A DNA stretch of 64,000 nt from a bacterium (GCA_030431975.1 JAUIHP010000008.1:108318-172317), one strand, 5' to 3'; positions 42,286 through 51,982 are shown, counted from the first letter of the stretch. Notes: generated by a model not told the origin, from the letters alone. Numbers and translations: made by a program.

Positions 42286-44127
42286 TTACTCGACGGTCAC
42301 ACTCTTGGCCAGGTTCCGCGGCTGATCGACGTTGCAGCCCCGGAGGACGGCTACGTAGTAGGAATAGAGCTGAAGCGGCAGCACCGACAGGAGCGGAACG
42401 AGGGCGTCGATGGTCTGCGGAATGTAGAAGACATCGTCCGCGATTCCTTCGACGTGGGTGTCCCCTTCCGTGGCCACCGCGATGATGCGTCCGCTACGGG
42501 CTTTGACCTCGGCCATGTTGCTCTTGATCTTGTCGTAGGCGCGATCCTTCGTGCAGATAAAGACGACCGGCATGTTCTCGTCGATGAGAGCAATCGGACC
42601 GTGCTTCATCTCGGCCGCAGGGTACCCCTCTGCGTGCACGTAGGAAATTTCCTTGAGCTTGAGCGCGCCTTCCAAAGCGACCGGGAAGTTGTATCCGCGA
42701 CCGAGATAGAGGCAGTTCGCGTGGTGCGCATACTTTTCGGCCACGACCCGGCAATGCGAAGCGTCCGCAAGAATCGCCTCCATCTGATCCGGAATGCGTC
42801 GCAATCCGTGGATGAGAGACCGCGCCGGCTCGTCGGAGAGCCCGTGAATGCGGGCCAGGTGCAGCGTGAGGACGGCCAGGGTCGCGACCTGACTCGTAAA
42901 CGCCTTGGTCGAGGCCACGCCGATTTCGGGCCCGGCGTGGATGTACATACCGCCGTCCGCTTCCCGGGCAATGGTCGAACCGACCACGTTGCAGATCCCC
43001 AACGCCATCGCGCCGCGGCGTTGCGCCTCGCGCATTGCGGCCAGGGTGTCCGCAGTCTCACCGGACTGACTGATGACGAGAACGAGCGTCTTACCGTCGA
43101 TGACGGGATCGCGATAACGGAACTCAGAGGCGTACTCGACTTCGACCGGAAGCCGGCAGTACTCCTCGATCATGTACTCACCGATCATGGCCGCGTGCCA
43201 CGAGGTACCGCAGGCCAGGAAGACCACCCGCTCGACGCGAGCCAGTTCTTCATCACTGATGTTGAGACCGCCGATGTGGGCGCGCCAGCCATCGTCTTCC
43301 AGGCGGCCGCGAATGGCGTTTTGAATACAGCGCGGCTGCTCGAAAATCTCTTTGAGCATGAAGTGCTCGTAGCCGCCCTTTTCGGCCTGGGAGAGTTCCC
43401 AGGTGATCTCTTCGACATCCTTGGCGATCGGAATCTCGTTCAATGTCTGGGTGCGGAAGCCGCGGCGCGTCACCACGACCATCTCCTCGTCAGCGAGATA
43501 GATGACCTGGTTCGTGTGCGAAAGGATGGCCGCGACGTCAGACGCGACGAAGTACTCCCCGTCTCCAACGCCGACAACGAGCGGGCTTCCCTTGCGTGCC
43601 CCGACGATCTTGCCCGGGTCCAAATCCGAAATGACCGCGATGCCATAGGCGCCCTCGACGATCCGCAGAGCCGCGGCGACGGCCTTTTCGAGGGAACCGT
43701 CCCAGTACTCGCCGACGAGGTGACAGAGGACCTCGGTGTCGGTTTCCGTATGGAAGGTGTGGCCCTTCGTCTTCAGCATTTCGCGAAGGGCGTCGCAGTT
43801 CTCGATGATCCCGTTGTGGACCAGGGCGATGTGATCGGTTTCGTCGGTGTGGGGATGGGCGTTGATTTGGTTCGGTGCGCCGTGGGTGGCCCAACGCGTG
43901 TGGGCGATCCCAAAGGTGCCGCTGACCGGCTGGGCCTCGACGAGATCCTTCAGCCCCTGCAGCTTGCCCTCTTCCTTACGGATTTCGAGGGAGTAGTCAT
44001 CCGGAGAGTCTCCGGTGACGACCGCTACTCCGGCCGAGTCGTAGCCACGATACTCGAGCCGCTCCAGGCCGCCGATCAGAATAGGTAGACAATCCCGCGG
44101 CCCGGTGTAGCCAACAATTCCACACAT
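42286..44127 (-). CDS. glmS: Glucosamine-6-phosphate synthase (isomerizing)
   Basis: Makes glucosamine-6-phosphate from fructose-6-phosphate and glutamine, feeding peptidoglycan and lipid A. The 613-residue protein starts MCGIVGYTG, with Cys2 as glutaminase nucleophile. It has HTRWATHG and HNGIIENC in the glutaminase domain, followed by two SIS isomerase domains (SQSGETADTLAA) and the C-terminal L-A-K-S-V-T-V-E. It lies 21 bases after glmM, so two successive steps of UDP-GlcNAc synthesis are co-expressed. No glmS ribozyme is evident in that short gap. Confidence 0.97.
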   Translation of the reverse strand: MCGIVGYTGPRDCLPILIGGLERLEYRGYDSAGVAVVTGDSPDDYSLEIRKEEGKLQGLKDLVEAQPVSGTFGIAHTRWATHGAPNQINAHPHTDETDHIALVHNGIIENCDALREMLKTKGHTFHTETDTEVLCHLVGEYWDGSLEKAVAAALRIVEGAYGIAVISDLDPGKIVGARKGSPLVVGVGDGEYFVASDVAAILSHTNQVIYLADEEMVVVTRRGFRTQTLNEIPIAKDVEEITWELSQAEKGGYEHFMLKEIFEQPRCIQNAIRGRLEDDGWRAHIGGLNISDEELARVERVVFLACGTSWHAAMIGEYMIEEYCRLPVEVEYASEFRYRDPVIDGKTLVLVISQSGETADTLAAMREAQRRGAMALGICNVVGSTIAREADGGMYIHAGPEIGVASTKAFTSQVATLAVLTLHLARIHGLSDEPARSLIHGLRRIPDQMEAILADASHCRVVAEKYAHHANCLYLGRGYNFPVALEGALKLKEISYVHAEGYPAAEMKHGPIALIDENMPVVFICTKDRAYDKIKSNMAEVKARSGRIIAVATEGDTHVEGIADDVFYIPQTIDALVPLLSVLPLQLYSYYVAVLRGCNVDQPRNLAKSVTVE

Positions 44128-44148
44128 GATGGTGCTCCCCCGCCTGGA

Positions 44149-45480
44149 TCAGGCTCTAAATGCGGCCTGTGCGCGAGCCATTCGGTCTTCCGCAGAGTCC
44201 GTATCCCCGGCTTCAACCACGATCCGAACAATCGGTTCGGTGTTCGACGCCCGGACGTGGACGAAACCGTCCTCGAACTGCCAGCGGAGCCCGTCCTGCC
44301 GGTCATCTGCCGGCCCCAGCTCACCTTCCAGAATGGACAAGGAGCTTACCTCATTCTCGGAGACTGCCACCTTGTCTTTCAGCATTATCCGGGATGGAAA
44401 GCTCTCGGCCATCGCCCGAAGACCGCCGGGCTGAACCGCTTCCGCCTCGCAAAGACTCGCGAAGGCGACTGCGGCGTCCCGTCCGAGGTGCACCTCGGGG
44501 TCGATGACCCCTCCGTTCCCCTCACCGCCGATTTTCGCGTCATGTTTCCGGATACCGGCCACGACGTGAGCTTCTCCAACCGGAGTCCGGAATAGTGACA
44601 CATCATGTCGCTGAATGGCCACATCCAGTCGCGTCGAAGTGGAAAGATTTGTCACCACATCTCCGGGGTCCCGGCTCAAACGGTGACTGACGACCAGCGG
44701 GAGGGTCCATTCCTCGCCGATGAACTCTGTGCCGGGAATGGCAAAGCCGCAGCGATCGGCGTCAGGATCCGTCATGGCAAGAAAGGCAAAGCCTTCCCCG
44801 ACCTCACTTGCGATACGGGTCAAGGTAGGTGTCGTAGGCTCCGGATTTGCAAGCAGTTGGCCGTTGGGTTCCTCGTGTCGGGTCACCAAGTCCACACCAA
44901 GCGACGCAGCAATCCGCGGAAGCAGCGTTCCGCCGGCGCCGTGGCCGCATTCCAGCGCCACCCGCAACTTGGCGGACCGCACCGCATCCACGTCGACGGG
45001 CGCGAGGATAGCCTCCGCGTGCCGGTCCAGGGCCTCGTCATGGCGGTGCCGGACACCGCCGAAGTCCGACGCGCCGACGAACCGAGGTTCGTCCTTCTCG
45101 TGGGCAGCCCTGAGCTCGCCGAAACGCTCCGGCGACAGAAAGCTGCCGTCATGATCGACGAACTTGAGCGCGTTCCACTCCCCGGGATTGTGGCTGGCGC
45201 TGAGGATGATCCCTCCACCCGCCTTCCAGACCTCAACGGCGAACTGAACGGTGGGAGTCGGGACGATTCCGACATCGAAGACGTCTCGTCCCAAGGCCAG
45301 GAGGTGGCTGGTAACCCCTGCCGCCAAGCCTTCTCCTGTGGTTCGGGAGTCCCGTCCGACCACGATCGGCCCGTCAGGGAGAACACTTGCAAAGGCGTCG
45401 GCCCAAGCCCCCATCACGCGCGGGTTCAGGGAGTCGCCGACGATTCCGCGAACCCCCGAGACGCTTACCATCAATGTCAT
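44149..45480 (-). CDS. glmM: Phosphoglucosamine mutase-like phosphohexomutase
   Basis: An alpha-D-phosphohexomutase of 443 residues. It has the phosphoserine loop L-S-A-S-H-N-P (Ser96), the metal loop DPDADRCG, the sugar loop GGEGNGGVIDP and the phosphate loop RASNTEPIVRI. The sugar loop is of the archaeal PMM/GlmM kind (GEGNGG) rather than the bacterial GEQSGH. Position directly upstream of glmS supports glucosamine-6-P to glucosamine-1-P conversion; phosphomannomutase activity is an alternative. The gene starts 37 bases after tRNA-Thr. Confidence 0.88.
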   Translation of the reverse strand: MTLMVSVSGVRGIVGDSLNPRVMGAWADAFASVLPDGPIVVGRDSRTTGEGLAAGVTSHLLALGRDVFDVGIVPTPTVQFAVEVWKAGGGIILSASHNPGEWNALKFVDHDGSFLSPERFGELRAAHEKDEPRFVGASDFGGVRHRHDEALDRHAEAILAPVDVDAVRSAKLRVALECGHGAGGTLLPRIAASLGVDLVTRHEEPNGQLLANPEPTTPTLTRIASEVGEGFAFLAMTDPDADRCGFAIPGTEFIGEEWTLPLVVSHRLSRDPGDVVTNLSTSTRLDVAIQRHDVSLFRTPVGEAHVVAGIRKHDAKIGGEGNGGVIDPEVHLGRDAAVAFASLCEAEAVQPGGLRAMAESFPSRIMLKDKVAVSENEVSSLSILEGELGPADDRQDGLRWQFEDGFVHVRASNTEPIVRIVVEAGDTDSAEDRMARAQAAFRA

Positions 45481-45517
45481 GCTTGAAACCCCGGTTCGAG
45501 AAGCGAAGAGGGAAAAC

Positions 45518-45593
45518 TGGAGCTGGTGAGCGGATTTGAACCGCTGACCTGCGCATTACGAATGCGCTGCTCTACCAACTGAGCTACACCAGC
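45518..45593 (-). tRNA. tRNA-Thr (anticodon CGT)
   Basis: 76 bases with encoded CCA. Acceptor GCTGGTG pairs with CACCAGC, the D arm is GCTC-AGTTGGTA-GAGC, the anticodon stem GCGCA/TGCGC encloses TTCGTAA, and the T arm is AGCGG-TTCAAAT-CCGCT. Confidence 0.96.
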
Positions 45594-45641
45594 TCCTCGA
45601 CCGTTTGTGCGGCGTTCCGGCCCAACGCCGGATGAAAAAAT

Positions 45642-45717
45642 TGGTGCGACCTCGCAGAATCGAACTGCGGACACCCAGATTTTCAGTCTAGTGCTCTACC
45701 AACTGAGCTAAGGTCGC
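45642..45717 (-). tRNA. tRNA-Phe (anticodon GAA)
   Basis: 76 bases with encoded CCA. Acceptor GCGACCT pairs with AGGTCGC, the anticodon stem CTAGA/TCTGG encloses CTGAAAA, and the T arm is CGCAG-TTCGATT-CTGCG. It precedes tRNA-Thr in the same direction; a small hairpin (GGCGTT / AACGCC) lies between them. Confidence 0.96.
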
Positions 45718-45773
45718 ACGCAAAACAATCGCTCGCAGGCCTCAAACCGAGTCCCATTCGAGCGAGATTGATA

Positions 45774-45803
45774 GTTGTAGTCGGCTAAGCCCCGATCCGT
45801 CAA
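45774..45803 (-). promoter_or_regulatory. Candidate promoter of the tRNA-Phe/tRNA-Thr transcript
   Basis: On the minus strand TTGACG (5 of 6), 18 bases, TACAAC (4 of 6), about 57 bases upstream of tRNA-Phe. The transcript may run on into glmM, whose start is 37 bases past tRNA-Thr. Confidence 0.4.
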
Positions 45804-45899
45804 GCGGATTCCCGGTTGTTTTCCGGCCTCCGAGTCGAGACCAACTCGAGGTCCCGGTTCGAAATCCCACTTCTCGCGGCTCGTCACCGGCACCTGGAT

Positions 45900-47675
45900 C
45901 TATGCCGCGTTTCGGCGGTCCTTGCGCCGGCGGTCGTTCGATCGGCGTCGATCCTGGTTTTCCTGAATCGGGAATCGGACCGTGAAGATGACCGTCCACG
46001 GGTCGCCGGACCGGACATCGATCTCGCCCCCGTGATCGACGACGATCTGCCGAGCCACGGCCAGGCCGAGTCCCTGTCCTCCGGGACGCGGATTGGCAAA
46101 CGGTACGAAGAGCCGATCGAGGACGTCCCCGACCAACGCTCCACCGTCGGTCGCAATCTCGACCCCGAGATGATTGCCCTCGCGGAAGGTGCGAACGTTC
46201 ATCCTCTCCCCTCTGTCCAACGGCTCGAGAGTGTTCTGGATGATGTTGTGGAGAACCTGGGTCACCTTCTCGGCATCGAGCAGAATCTCCGGCAACCCCG
46301 GCTCGTGCTCGGTCTCCAACCGAACGCCTTTGCCATCCGTGGCGCCGCGCTCATTCTCGATGACCTTCCCAACCAGTTTGGAGAAGTCGACGACTTCCAA
46401 CCGGGGTCGTCCCCGGACTTCGCTGCGAGCCAACTGTTCTTTCAGAAGGGACTCGACCCGGACGAGTTCGCGGAACATCAGCGATGCGGTGTTCTCTTCC
46501 TGATCTTCCGGAATGGACTCCGCAAGAATGCGCGCCTGCTCCCGGATCGTTTCCAACGGCGTCGCAATCTGGGAGGCGAAGTCGATGACGTCCTCGCCAA
46601 GGTTGGCCATCCGCTCGGCCTGAAGGAGCATGGCCTGGGTCTCACGCAAGCGCTGCTCCGCCTGTCGCAGCTGCTCGACCCACCGAGCTTCCCGAATGGC
46701 TGCAGAGATCTGCTGGGAGGCCCGCTCCAGGAATCGTTGCTCCGTGCGCGTCAGCCGGGAACCGTCCAGGGCAAGAACCCCGTGCAACCGGTCCCCGGAG
46801 CGAATCGGCTGCAGATAGACCGTCTGCGTTACTTCCGCTTCACGGCGCGTCTCTCGTCCCGATGATGCCTGCAGAGTCTTCTTCGCTTCGTCTGAAAGCC
46901 ACGATTCGAACTCGGCATCGTCCCTGAAGACCCCGACCGAACCGGCGGCCCGAAGTGTCTCCTCTGCTCCGTCTGCGAGCCAGGCGCGACACCAATCGGC
47001 GCCGGTCGTTCGCATGAGAATGCGTGAGGCCGCCGGGAGCAGATCATGGAGGCTGTTCGCCTGCGCAATGGACGCGGTCAGCTCGGACCAACCGTCCAAT
47101 TGCTTTTCAGCACGATCGACCCAGGTCGTCGTCCAGCAACGCTCAAGAGCAGATCCCGCCCAACGGCAGGCATGGTCCATGAACCAGCGCGCTTCCGTCC
47201 CCGGCTCTGGAGCGTTGGACACGCAAAACACGGCGAGGGCCGCCCCGGAACCGCGAAGCGCCACGTACGTCCAGGGCTTGGCGCCGAGAAACGGCTCCAG
47301 TTCCATCGGATCTTCGCTGCCGCCGCCGTTTCTTGCGTCATCCTCCAGGATGCCCACCGGGCGGAGGGTGTGATCCTCCAAAGAAAAGCGGACGCGCTCG
47401 ATGTCCGCCTGTTCGCCTTCCGGGTTGCGACAGAAGCCGCCCCGAAGGTAGTCGCCGTCTTCGTCGCACCCAAAGACCGCCGCGGAAGCCGCTCCGCTGC
47501 GTTCCATGATGAGCTCGACGAGCAACTCGTAGACCTCCCGATCATCGGTCAGGTCGAGAAACCAGTCGTGCAGGTCGGCGATGGTTCTTTCCGGCTCGTC
47601 GCCGCTCGTGGCTACGCTATACTCCGGGCTTCGGTTTGGGTCGAGAGGGCCTCGACTCTTGCCATCCGAACTCAT
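45900..47675 (-). CDS. Histidine-kinase-like protein lacking the phosphoacceptor His
   Basis: A 591-residue cytoplasmic GAF-type sensor protein. Residues ~35-180 and ~195-330 look like two GAF domains. A coiled segment leads into the dimerisation helix LGEDVIDFASQIATPLETI, which aligns with the usual G-E-L-A-A-G-V-A-H-E-I-N-N-P-L: the phosphoacceptor His is Ser368 and the next Glu is Gln. The ATP-binding domain keeps the N box (QVLHNIIQN) and G2 box (GGQGLGLAVARQI), but the G1 box D-x-G-x-G reads D-G-G-A-L. It ends in an Arg/Asp-rich tail. Autophosphorylation on His is unlikely, so it is probably a pseudokinase. It is divergent from the DUF3467 gene. Confidence 0.82.
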   Translation of the reverse strand: MSSDGKSRGPLDPNRSPEYSVATSGDEPERTIADLHDWFLDLTDDREVYELLVELIMERSGAASAAVFGCDEDGDYLRGGFCRNPEGEQADIERVRFSLEDHTLRPVGILEDDARNGGGSEDPMELEPFLGAKPWTYVALRGSGAALAVFCVSNAPEPGTEARWFMDHACRWAGSALERCWTTTWVDRAEKQLDGWSELTASIAQANSLHDLLPAASRILMRTTGADWCRAWLADGAEETLRAAGSVGVFRDDAEFESWLSDEAKKTLQASSGRETRREAEVTQTVYLQPIRSGDRLHGVLALDGSRLTRTEQRFLERASQQISAAIREARWVEQLRQAEQRLRETQAMLLQAERMANLGEDVIDFASQIATPLETIREQARILAESIPEDQEENTASLMFRELVRVESLLKEQLARSEVRGRPRLEVVDFSKLVGKVIENERGATDGKGVRLETEHEPGLPEILLDAEKVTQVLHNIIQNTLEPLDRGERMNVRTFREGNHLGVEIATDGGALVGDVLDRLFVPFANPRPGGQGLGLAVARQIVVDHGGEIDVRSGDPWTVIFTVRFPIQENQDRRRSNDRRRKDRRNAA

Positions 47676-47712
47676 TCGGTCCTCACCCCTATCGTCGAAA
47701 GAAGGCAGCGCG

Positions 47713-48024
47713 ATGAACGAACAGCCTGGTGATGGAAGTCAGAAAACTCTGCAGATCGACATCTCCAACGTGGAGGGCACGTACTCCAACCTGACACTTC
47801 TTGCCCACTCCGGTTCGGAGTTCGTCCTCGACTTCGCCCGCATCGAGCCGGGCATTCCCAAGGCCAAGATCCACTCCCGGATCATCATGACCCCGCAGTC
47901 GGCCAAGCTTCTGCTCAAGGCTCTGGAGAACAAGGTCGGAGCGTTCGAAGCTTCCTTCGGAACGATCCAGACTCCACGTTCGGGTGCCGAACCCAATGGA
48001 GGTATCGGCTTCCCCTACCCGTAG
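47713..48024 (+). CDS. DUF3467 family protein
   Basis: A 103-residue protein of unknown function. The family pattern is clear: a short variable head, YSNLTLLAHSGSEFVLDFA, then SRIIMTPQSAKLLLKALENKVGAFEASFG. The ATG at 47713 has AAGAAGG 7 bases upstream. The frame is open back to 47581, but that part overlaps the divergent kinase-like gene. It lies 56 bases before the aminotransferase. Confidence 0.88.
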   Translation: MNEQPGDGSQKTLQIDISNVEGTYSNLTLLAHSGSEFVLDFARIEPGIPKAKIHSRIIMTPQSAKLLLKALENKVGAFEASFGTIQTPRSGAEPNGGIGFPYP

Positions 48025-48080
48025 CCTTACCTGCAGATCGGCTTTCGGCCCCGTAGCCTTTTGGGAGAAGGAGAATTGCG

Positions 48081-49280
48081 ATGAAACCGGTTCGTGTCTC
48101 GAAGCGTGGGGAGACTTCGCCCGCCAGCCCGATTCGGAAGCTCGTTCCTTTGGCCGTGGCCGCGGAAGAGGCCGGGAGGAAGGTCCACAAGCTGAACATC
48201 GGACAGCCGGATCTTTCGACCCCGGGGCCGATGTGGGATGCGATCCTGAAGGAACCGCCGCGGGTCATCGCCTACTCCCCTTCAGATGGGATCCCCGAAC
48301 TGCGGCGTTCCATGGCGGGCTACTACGAGCGGAACGAAATTCCCATCCGGGCCGACCAGATCATCATCACGACAGGCGCGAGCGAGGCGCTGTGTTTCGC
48401 GGTGGGTTCGATCACCGATCCGGGCGACGAGATCCTGATCGCGGATCCGCTGTACGCGAACTACATCGGCTTCTCTCATCTGCTCGGCGTCAAGGTCGTA
48501 CCGGTTCCGACCCGTCCCGAGGACGGCTATCATCTGCCGCCGCGTGAGGTCTGGGAGTCGAAGCTCTCGTCGAAGACCCGGGGTATCGTCGTCTGCAATC
48601 CGGGGAATCCGACCGGTACCGTCTACCGCCCGGACGAGGTCGAGATGATCCTCGACATCGCCAAGGATTGGGGACTCTTCGTCCTGGCCGACGAGGTGTA
48701 TCGCGAGTTCTGTTTCGACGGAGAGACCCACCGGAGCTTCATGCACTATCCGGAATCGACGGACCGGATCATCCTCGTCGATTCCATTTCCAAGCGGTTC
48801 AGCGCATGCGGCGCACGAATCGGCTCCGTTGCCACGACGAATGCCGACGTCTACAAGGCCTGCCTGCACTTTGCACAGGCTCGCCTTTCCCCGCCGACCC
48901 TCGGACAGCTCATGGCCGTGGACGCCTTCGGGTTCGAAGATGCGTACTACAAGGACCTCGCCGCGGAGTACCAGGTTCGGCGCGATGCCGTCATGGACGA
49001 ACTCTCGAGGATGGAAGGGGTCCTTTGCGAAGTCCCCAAGGGCGCGTTCTACGCCATGGCCAAGCTACCCGTCGAAGATGCGGACGACTTCGCATCCTGG
49101 TTGCTCACCGACTTCGAGTTCGAGGGCGAGACGACCTTCGTCGCACCCGGCAACGGCTTCTACGCGACCCCGGGAGCAGGACGGCAGGAAGTGCGCATCG
49201 CCTATGTCTGCGAGGCCGATGTCATGCGTCGGGCCATGAAGGTGCTGGGCGAGGGACTGAGGGCCTACCAGGCCAGATAA
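48081..49280 (+). CDS. PLP-dependent aminotransferase, class I/II
   Basis: A 399-residue fold-type I aminotransferase of the aspartate aminotransferase superfamily. It has LNIGQPDL, the cofactor-stacking TGASEALCFA, CNPGNPTGTVY, LADEVYREF, and the Schiff-base Lys in DSISKRFSACGARIGS. GGAGAAGGAG lies upstream of the ATG. It is more distant from aspC than the second aminotransferase at 58.5 kb. Amino donor specificity cannot be read from motifs. Confidence 0.9.
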   Translation: MKPVRVSKRGETSPASPIRKLVPLAVAAEEAGRKVHKLNIGQPDLSTPGPMWDAILKEPPRVIAYSPSDGIPELRRSMAGYYERNEIPIRADQIIITTGASEALCFAVGSITDPGDEILIADPLYANYIGFSHLLGVKVVPVPTRPEDGYHLPPREVWESKLSSKTRGIVVCNPGNPTGTVYRPDEVEMILDIAKDWGLFVLADEVYREFCFDGETHRSFMHYPESTDRIILVDSISKRFSACGARIGSVATTNADVYKACLHFAQARLSPPTLGQLMAVDAFGFEDAYYKDLAAEYQVRRDAVMDELSRMEGVLCEVPKGAFYAMAKLPVEDADDFASWLLTDFEFEGETTFVAPGNGFYATPGAGRQEVRIAYVCEADVMRRAMKVLGEGLRAYQAR

Positions 49281-49282
49281 AC

Positions 49283-49329
49283 GAAGTGCTGGCGGGAGCC
49301 TGGTTCGGGCCGACACCGCCAGCAACTTC
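49283..49329 (+). terminator. Hairpin terminator after the aminotransferase
   Basis: 12-bp imperfect stem (GAAGTGCTGGCG / CGCCAGC-A-ACTTC, one bulged A) just past the stop, followed by TTGGATCGTTTG. Confidence 0.5.
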
Positions 49330-49446
49330 TTGGATCGTTTGCATTCAACCGCTGGTCTCAACGTCGCGACGCCGACAGTCAGCGAACTCGTCTGAGCGCA
49401 ACGCACGCCGACATTCAACCACTCGGGTCGACGTGGCAGACGCCGT

Positions 49447-50781
49447 TCAGCGAATCGTTTGGACGCGGCGAACGAAGTGAATGCCGTCTTCTGTCTGAAC
49501 CCGGACGAAGTAAACGCCGTTCGCAACGGGCACGTCGCGCTGATCCCGCAGGTCCCAAGTCACCTCCGGCTCGGTGACACGTAACTCACGAACCATTCTT
49601 CCCTGCACGTCCGAGACCGTCACGTCCGCGATCTCCCCCGACCTTCCATTCCAGGAAAGTGTGGTTTGTTCACGGCTGGGATTCGGAGCGGGTCCCGCGA
49701 CTTGGGACTCGGACAGCCATTCCGGGCTCGAAGCGGCAGGAAGGCTCCATCTGGCCAGGTAGCGAGATGGCGTCGAACCCGCGAATACGAAGTCTCCGCC
49801 AACCAGAAGATCGGAGCCGAAGGGCAGAAGCGCCGATACGGCATCGTTCAGTCCCTCACCGAGCGGCTGCCAGGTCGTCCCATCCCACCACGTGATGTGG
49901 TTGACCTCCTGTCCGTCCGCAAAGTCAAAAGGACCACCGGCAACCAGACGCCCTGCCCAGACATCGAGTTCCCAGATACGCTCTTCCATCCCGGCTCCAA
50001 CGGGGTCGAAGGTCACGCCGTTCCACTTCGCGACCCGACCCACAGGCACGTTGTCGGCATGAAGGAAACGCCCCCCAACGACAAGCTCGCCCTGGAAGCT
50101 CGTCAGAGCCTGGACGAAGTCGTCCATGCCGCTACCGAATCCAGACCAGTTCTCACCGTCCCACTGAGCGAGGTGATTGACCTGAACATCGTCGATTGAG
50201 GAGAAGACGCCGCCAACGACAAGTCGGTCGTCGTGGACGTGCATGGCCCAAACGCGTTCGTTGAACAACTCGCCGACAGGTTTCCAGGAAATTCCGTCCC
50301 ATTCGGCGATGTAGTTGGCGGGAGTCCCACCTCCGGACTGGAAAACCCCGGACGCGTAGAGATTGCCTCGATATACCACGAGATCCGTCGCGACATTGTT
50401 CAACCCCAGACCGAGTGGAGACCAGGAAGCCCCATCCCAAGCCGCAATTCTCTGGGCCGGCTGGCCCCCGGCATCCGAGAAGTCGCCGGCGACGACAAGT
50501 TGACCGTCGTAGACGATCGCGTCGTAGACCACGCCATCGACACCTGCGCCAAGGGGGTGCCATTCCGTTCCATCATACCGTGCCACATTCTCGGCGAGGC
50601 TGCCGCCAACTTCCGAGAAGGAACCCGTTATGACGAGTTCACCGTCAAACTCAATCAAAGACTCGACAGATCCATTGGGAGAATTGGGATCGCCAAACTC
50701 GCCGGACCACTCAGCGGAAGCAATGTCGACACCGTGAGAAAGAAGAAAGGCGCAGGTCGCAAGGGACAGGCATGTCTTCAT
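49447..50781 (-). CDS. Secreted beta-propeller protein with C-terminal sorting-type domain
   Basis: A 444-residue exported protein. The signal peptide (MKTCLSLATCAFLLSHG) probably ends at A-S-A. It is followed by about seven repeats of ~45 residues of the form L-V-V-G-G-x-F...A-x-W-D-G-x-x-W-x-P-L-G-x-G, a Kelch-like/FG-GAP-like propeller. The last ~80 residues (PAPNPSREQTTLSW through WDLRDQRDVPVANGVYFVRV) match the FlgD-like/type IX C-terminal sorting domain pattern. It is likely displayed on the surface or secreted. The gene stands alone, minus strand, next to lysR. Confidence 0.83.
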   Translation of the reverse strand: MKTCLSLATCAFLLSHGVDIASAEWSGEFGDPNSPNGSVESLIEFDGELVITGSFSEVGGSLAENVARYDGTEWHPLGAGVDGVVYDAIVYDGQLVVAGDFSDAGGQPAQRIAAWDGASWSPLGLGLNNVATDLVVYRGNLYASGVFQSGGGTPANYIAEWDGISWKPVGELFNERVWAMHVHDDRLVVGGVFSSIDDVQVNHLAQWDGENWSGFGSGMDDFVQALTSFQGELVVGGRFLHADNVPVGRVAKWNGVTFDPVGAGMEERIWELDVWAGRLVAGGPFDFADGQEVNHITWWDGTTWQPLGEGLNDAVSALLPFGSDLLVGGDFVFAGSTPSRYLARWSLPAASSPEWLSESQVAGPAPNPSREQTTLSWNGRSGEIADVTVSDVQGRMVRELRVTEPEVTWDLRDQRDVPVANGVYFVRVQTEDGIHFVRRVQTIR

Positions 50782-50845
50782 ACGAAAACCTCCAAAGTTC
50801 GGGGTTTCGAGAGGGAAACAGACCGAACGAACCTACCCGCAAGAC

Positions 50846-51751
50846 TCATTGCCGGTCAACGGCTTCCGGCTTCCGGCTTCCAGCTTCCAGCAGTTTTCGC
50901 AGAGACTGGGCCGCCCGGGACGGGACTGAGTTTCTCAGCGCGATCAGTCCGGAACTTCGGACCTGGGAGAAGCCTTGGACAGAGAGCTCGACGAGCTTGC
51001 CCGCAGCGAGGTCTTCCTCCACGGATACTCGGGGCAGAACGGAAAGACCGAGTCCGGCCCGAACCAACCCCTTGATGGCTTCTGGACTCGAAATCTCCGT
51101 CTCTATGTGTAAGGCGAGACCGCGCGACCGGAAGAAGCTCTCGACTTGGCGACGTGTCAAAGAGCTGGGCTTGTGGAGTATCCACGCCTCCCCGGCAAGT
51201 TTGGCTGGACGAATCGATGCACTGCCCGCTTCCCGGTGTCCGCCCGGTCCCACGACAACCAGCGGATCACGAAAGAACGTCATCTGGTCGTAGCGTTCCT
51301 CGTCCACGGGTAACGTCCCCAGGACCAGTTCGGCCCGGCCCCGGTCCAGCAGGTCCAGGAGTGATTCCGTCCCCTCTACATGCATCGTCAACTCGAGGCG
51401 AGGATGCTCCCGTCGGAGACGCGCCAAGAGGCCGGGAATGTGGTGAACCGCGACCAGGTCCGTCGATCCCACCACGATTCGGCCTCTGACTTCCCCACCT
51501 CCGGAAAGCTCTTCGTCGATTCGTTCCAGCTCCCTGAGAAGGGGGAGGGTTCGGTCGAAGAGCCGTCGCCCCGCCGCCGTCGGCTGGACTCCGCGCCCGG
51601 TGCGGGTCAGGAGGGTTTCCCCCAGGTGGGCCTCGAGCTTCTTGATTCTGGTGCTGGCAGCGGGCTGGCTGATGTTTAGGCGCCTGGCCGCCGCGGAAAG
51701 ACCCGACTCCTGCACCGCCAGAACGAAGGTCTTCAAATCAGTGAGATCCAT
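50846..51751 (-). CDS. LysR family transcriptional regulator
   Basis: A 301-residue LTTR. The N-terminal winged helix (MDLTDLKTFVLAVQESGLSAAARRLNISQPAASTRIKKLE) is canonical, followed by the periplasmic-binding-like effector domain. It is divergent from the inositol-phosphate synthase gene with a 231-base shared region, so that gene is its likeliest target. The last ~10 residues are low complexity and lie on a small CTTCCGG repeat. Confidence 0.92.
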   Translation of the reverse strand: MDLTDLKTFVLAVQESGLSAAARRLNISQPAASTRIKKLEAHLGETLLTRTGRGVQPTAAGRRLFDRTLPLLRELERIDEELSGGGEVRGRIVVGSTDLVAVHHIPGLLARLRREHPRLELTMHVEGTESLLDLLDRGRAELVLGTLPVDEERYDQMTFFRDPLVVVGPGGHREAGSASIRPAKLAGEAWILHKPSSLTRRQVESFFRSRGLALHIETEISSPEAIKGLVRAGLGLSVLPRVSVEEDLAAGKLVELSVQGFSQVRSSGLIALRNSVPSRAAQSLRKLLEAGSRKPEAVDRQ

Positions 51752-51982
51752 TCGAGTAGCCTACCCATAAATTGTGACTATGGCCACCAGTTGTAGAATC
51801 CATGGGACAAATACCCGAACCCTACGTATTCTCCACCTTGTCAGGCGGAACAAACGCCGACTCCAGGATCCGCCCCATGGCTCGACGCGTCGCGGCGCGG
51901 ATCCATCAGGGAAGCGAAAAACGGCGACCCGGCGAGTGCTTCTCGCCTCGAGTGGGCCGTCACCAGACTCATGGAGATCGAG

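Noticed and set aside
42454-44088. 544-residue frame antisense to glmS
   Set aside because: Shadow of glmS, caused by GC-rich codon usage; no recognisable domains.
44128-44148. glmS ribozyme upstream of glmS
   Set aside because: Only 21 bases separate glmM and glmS, too short for the ribozyme core.
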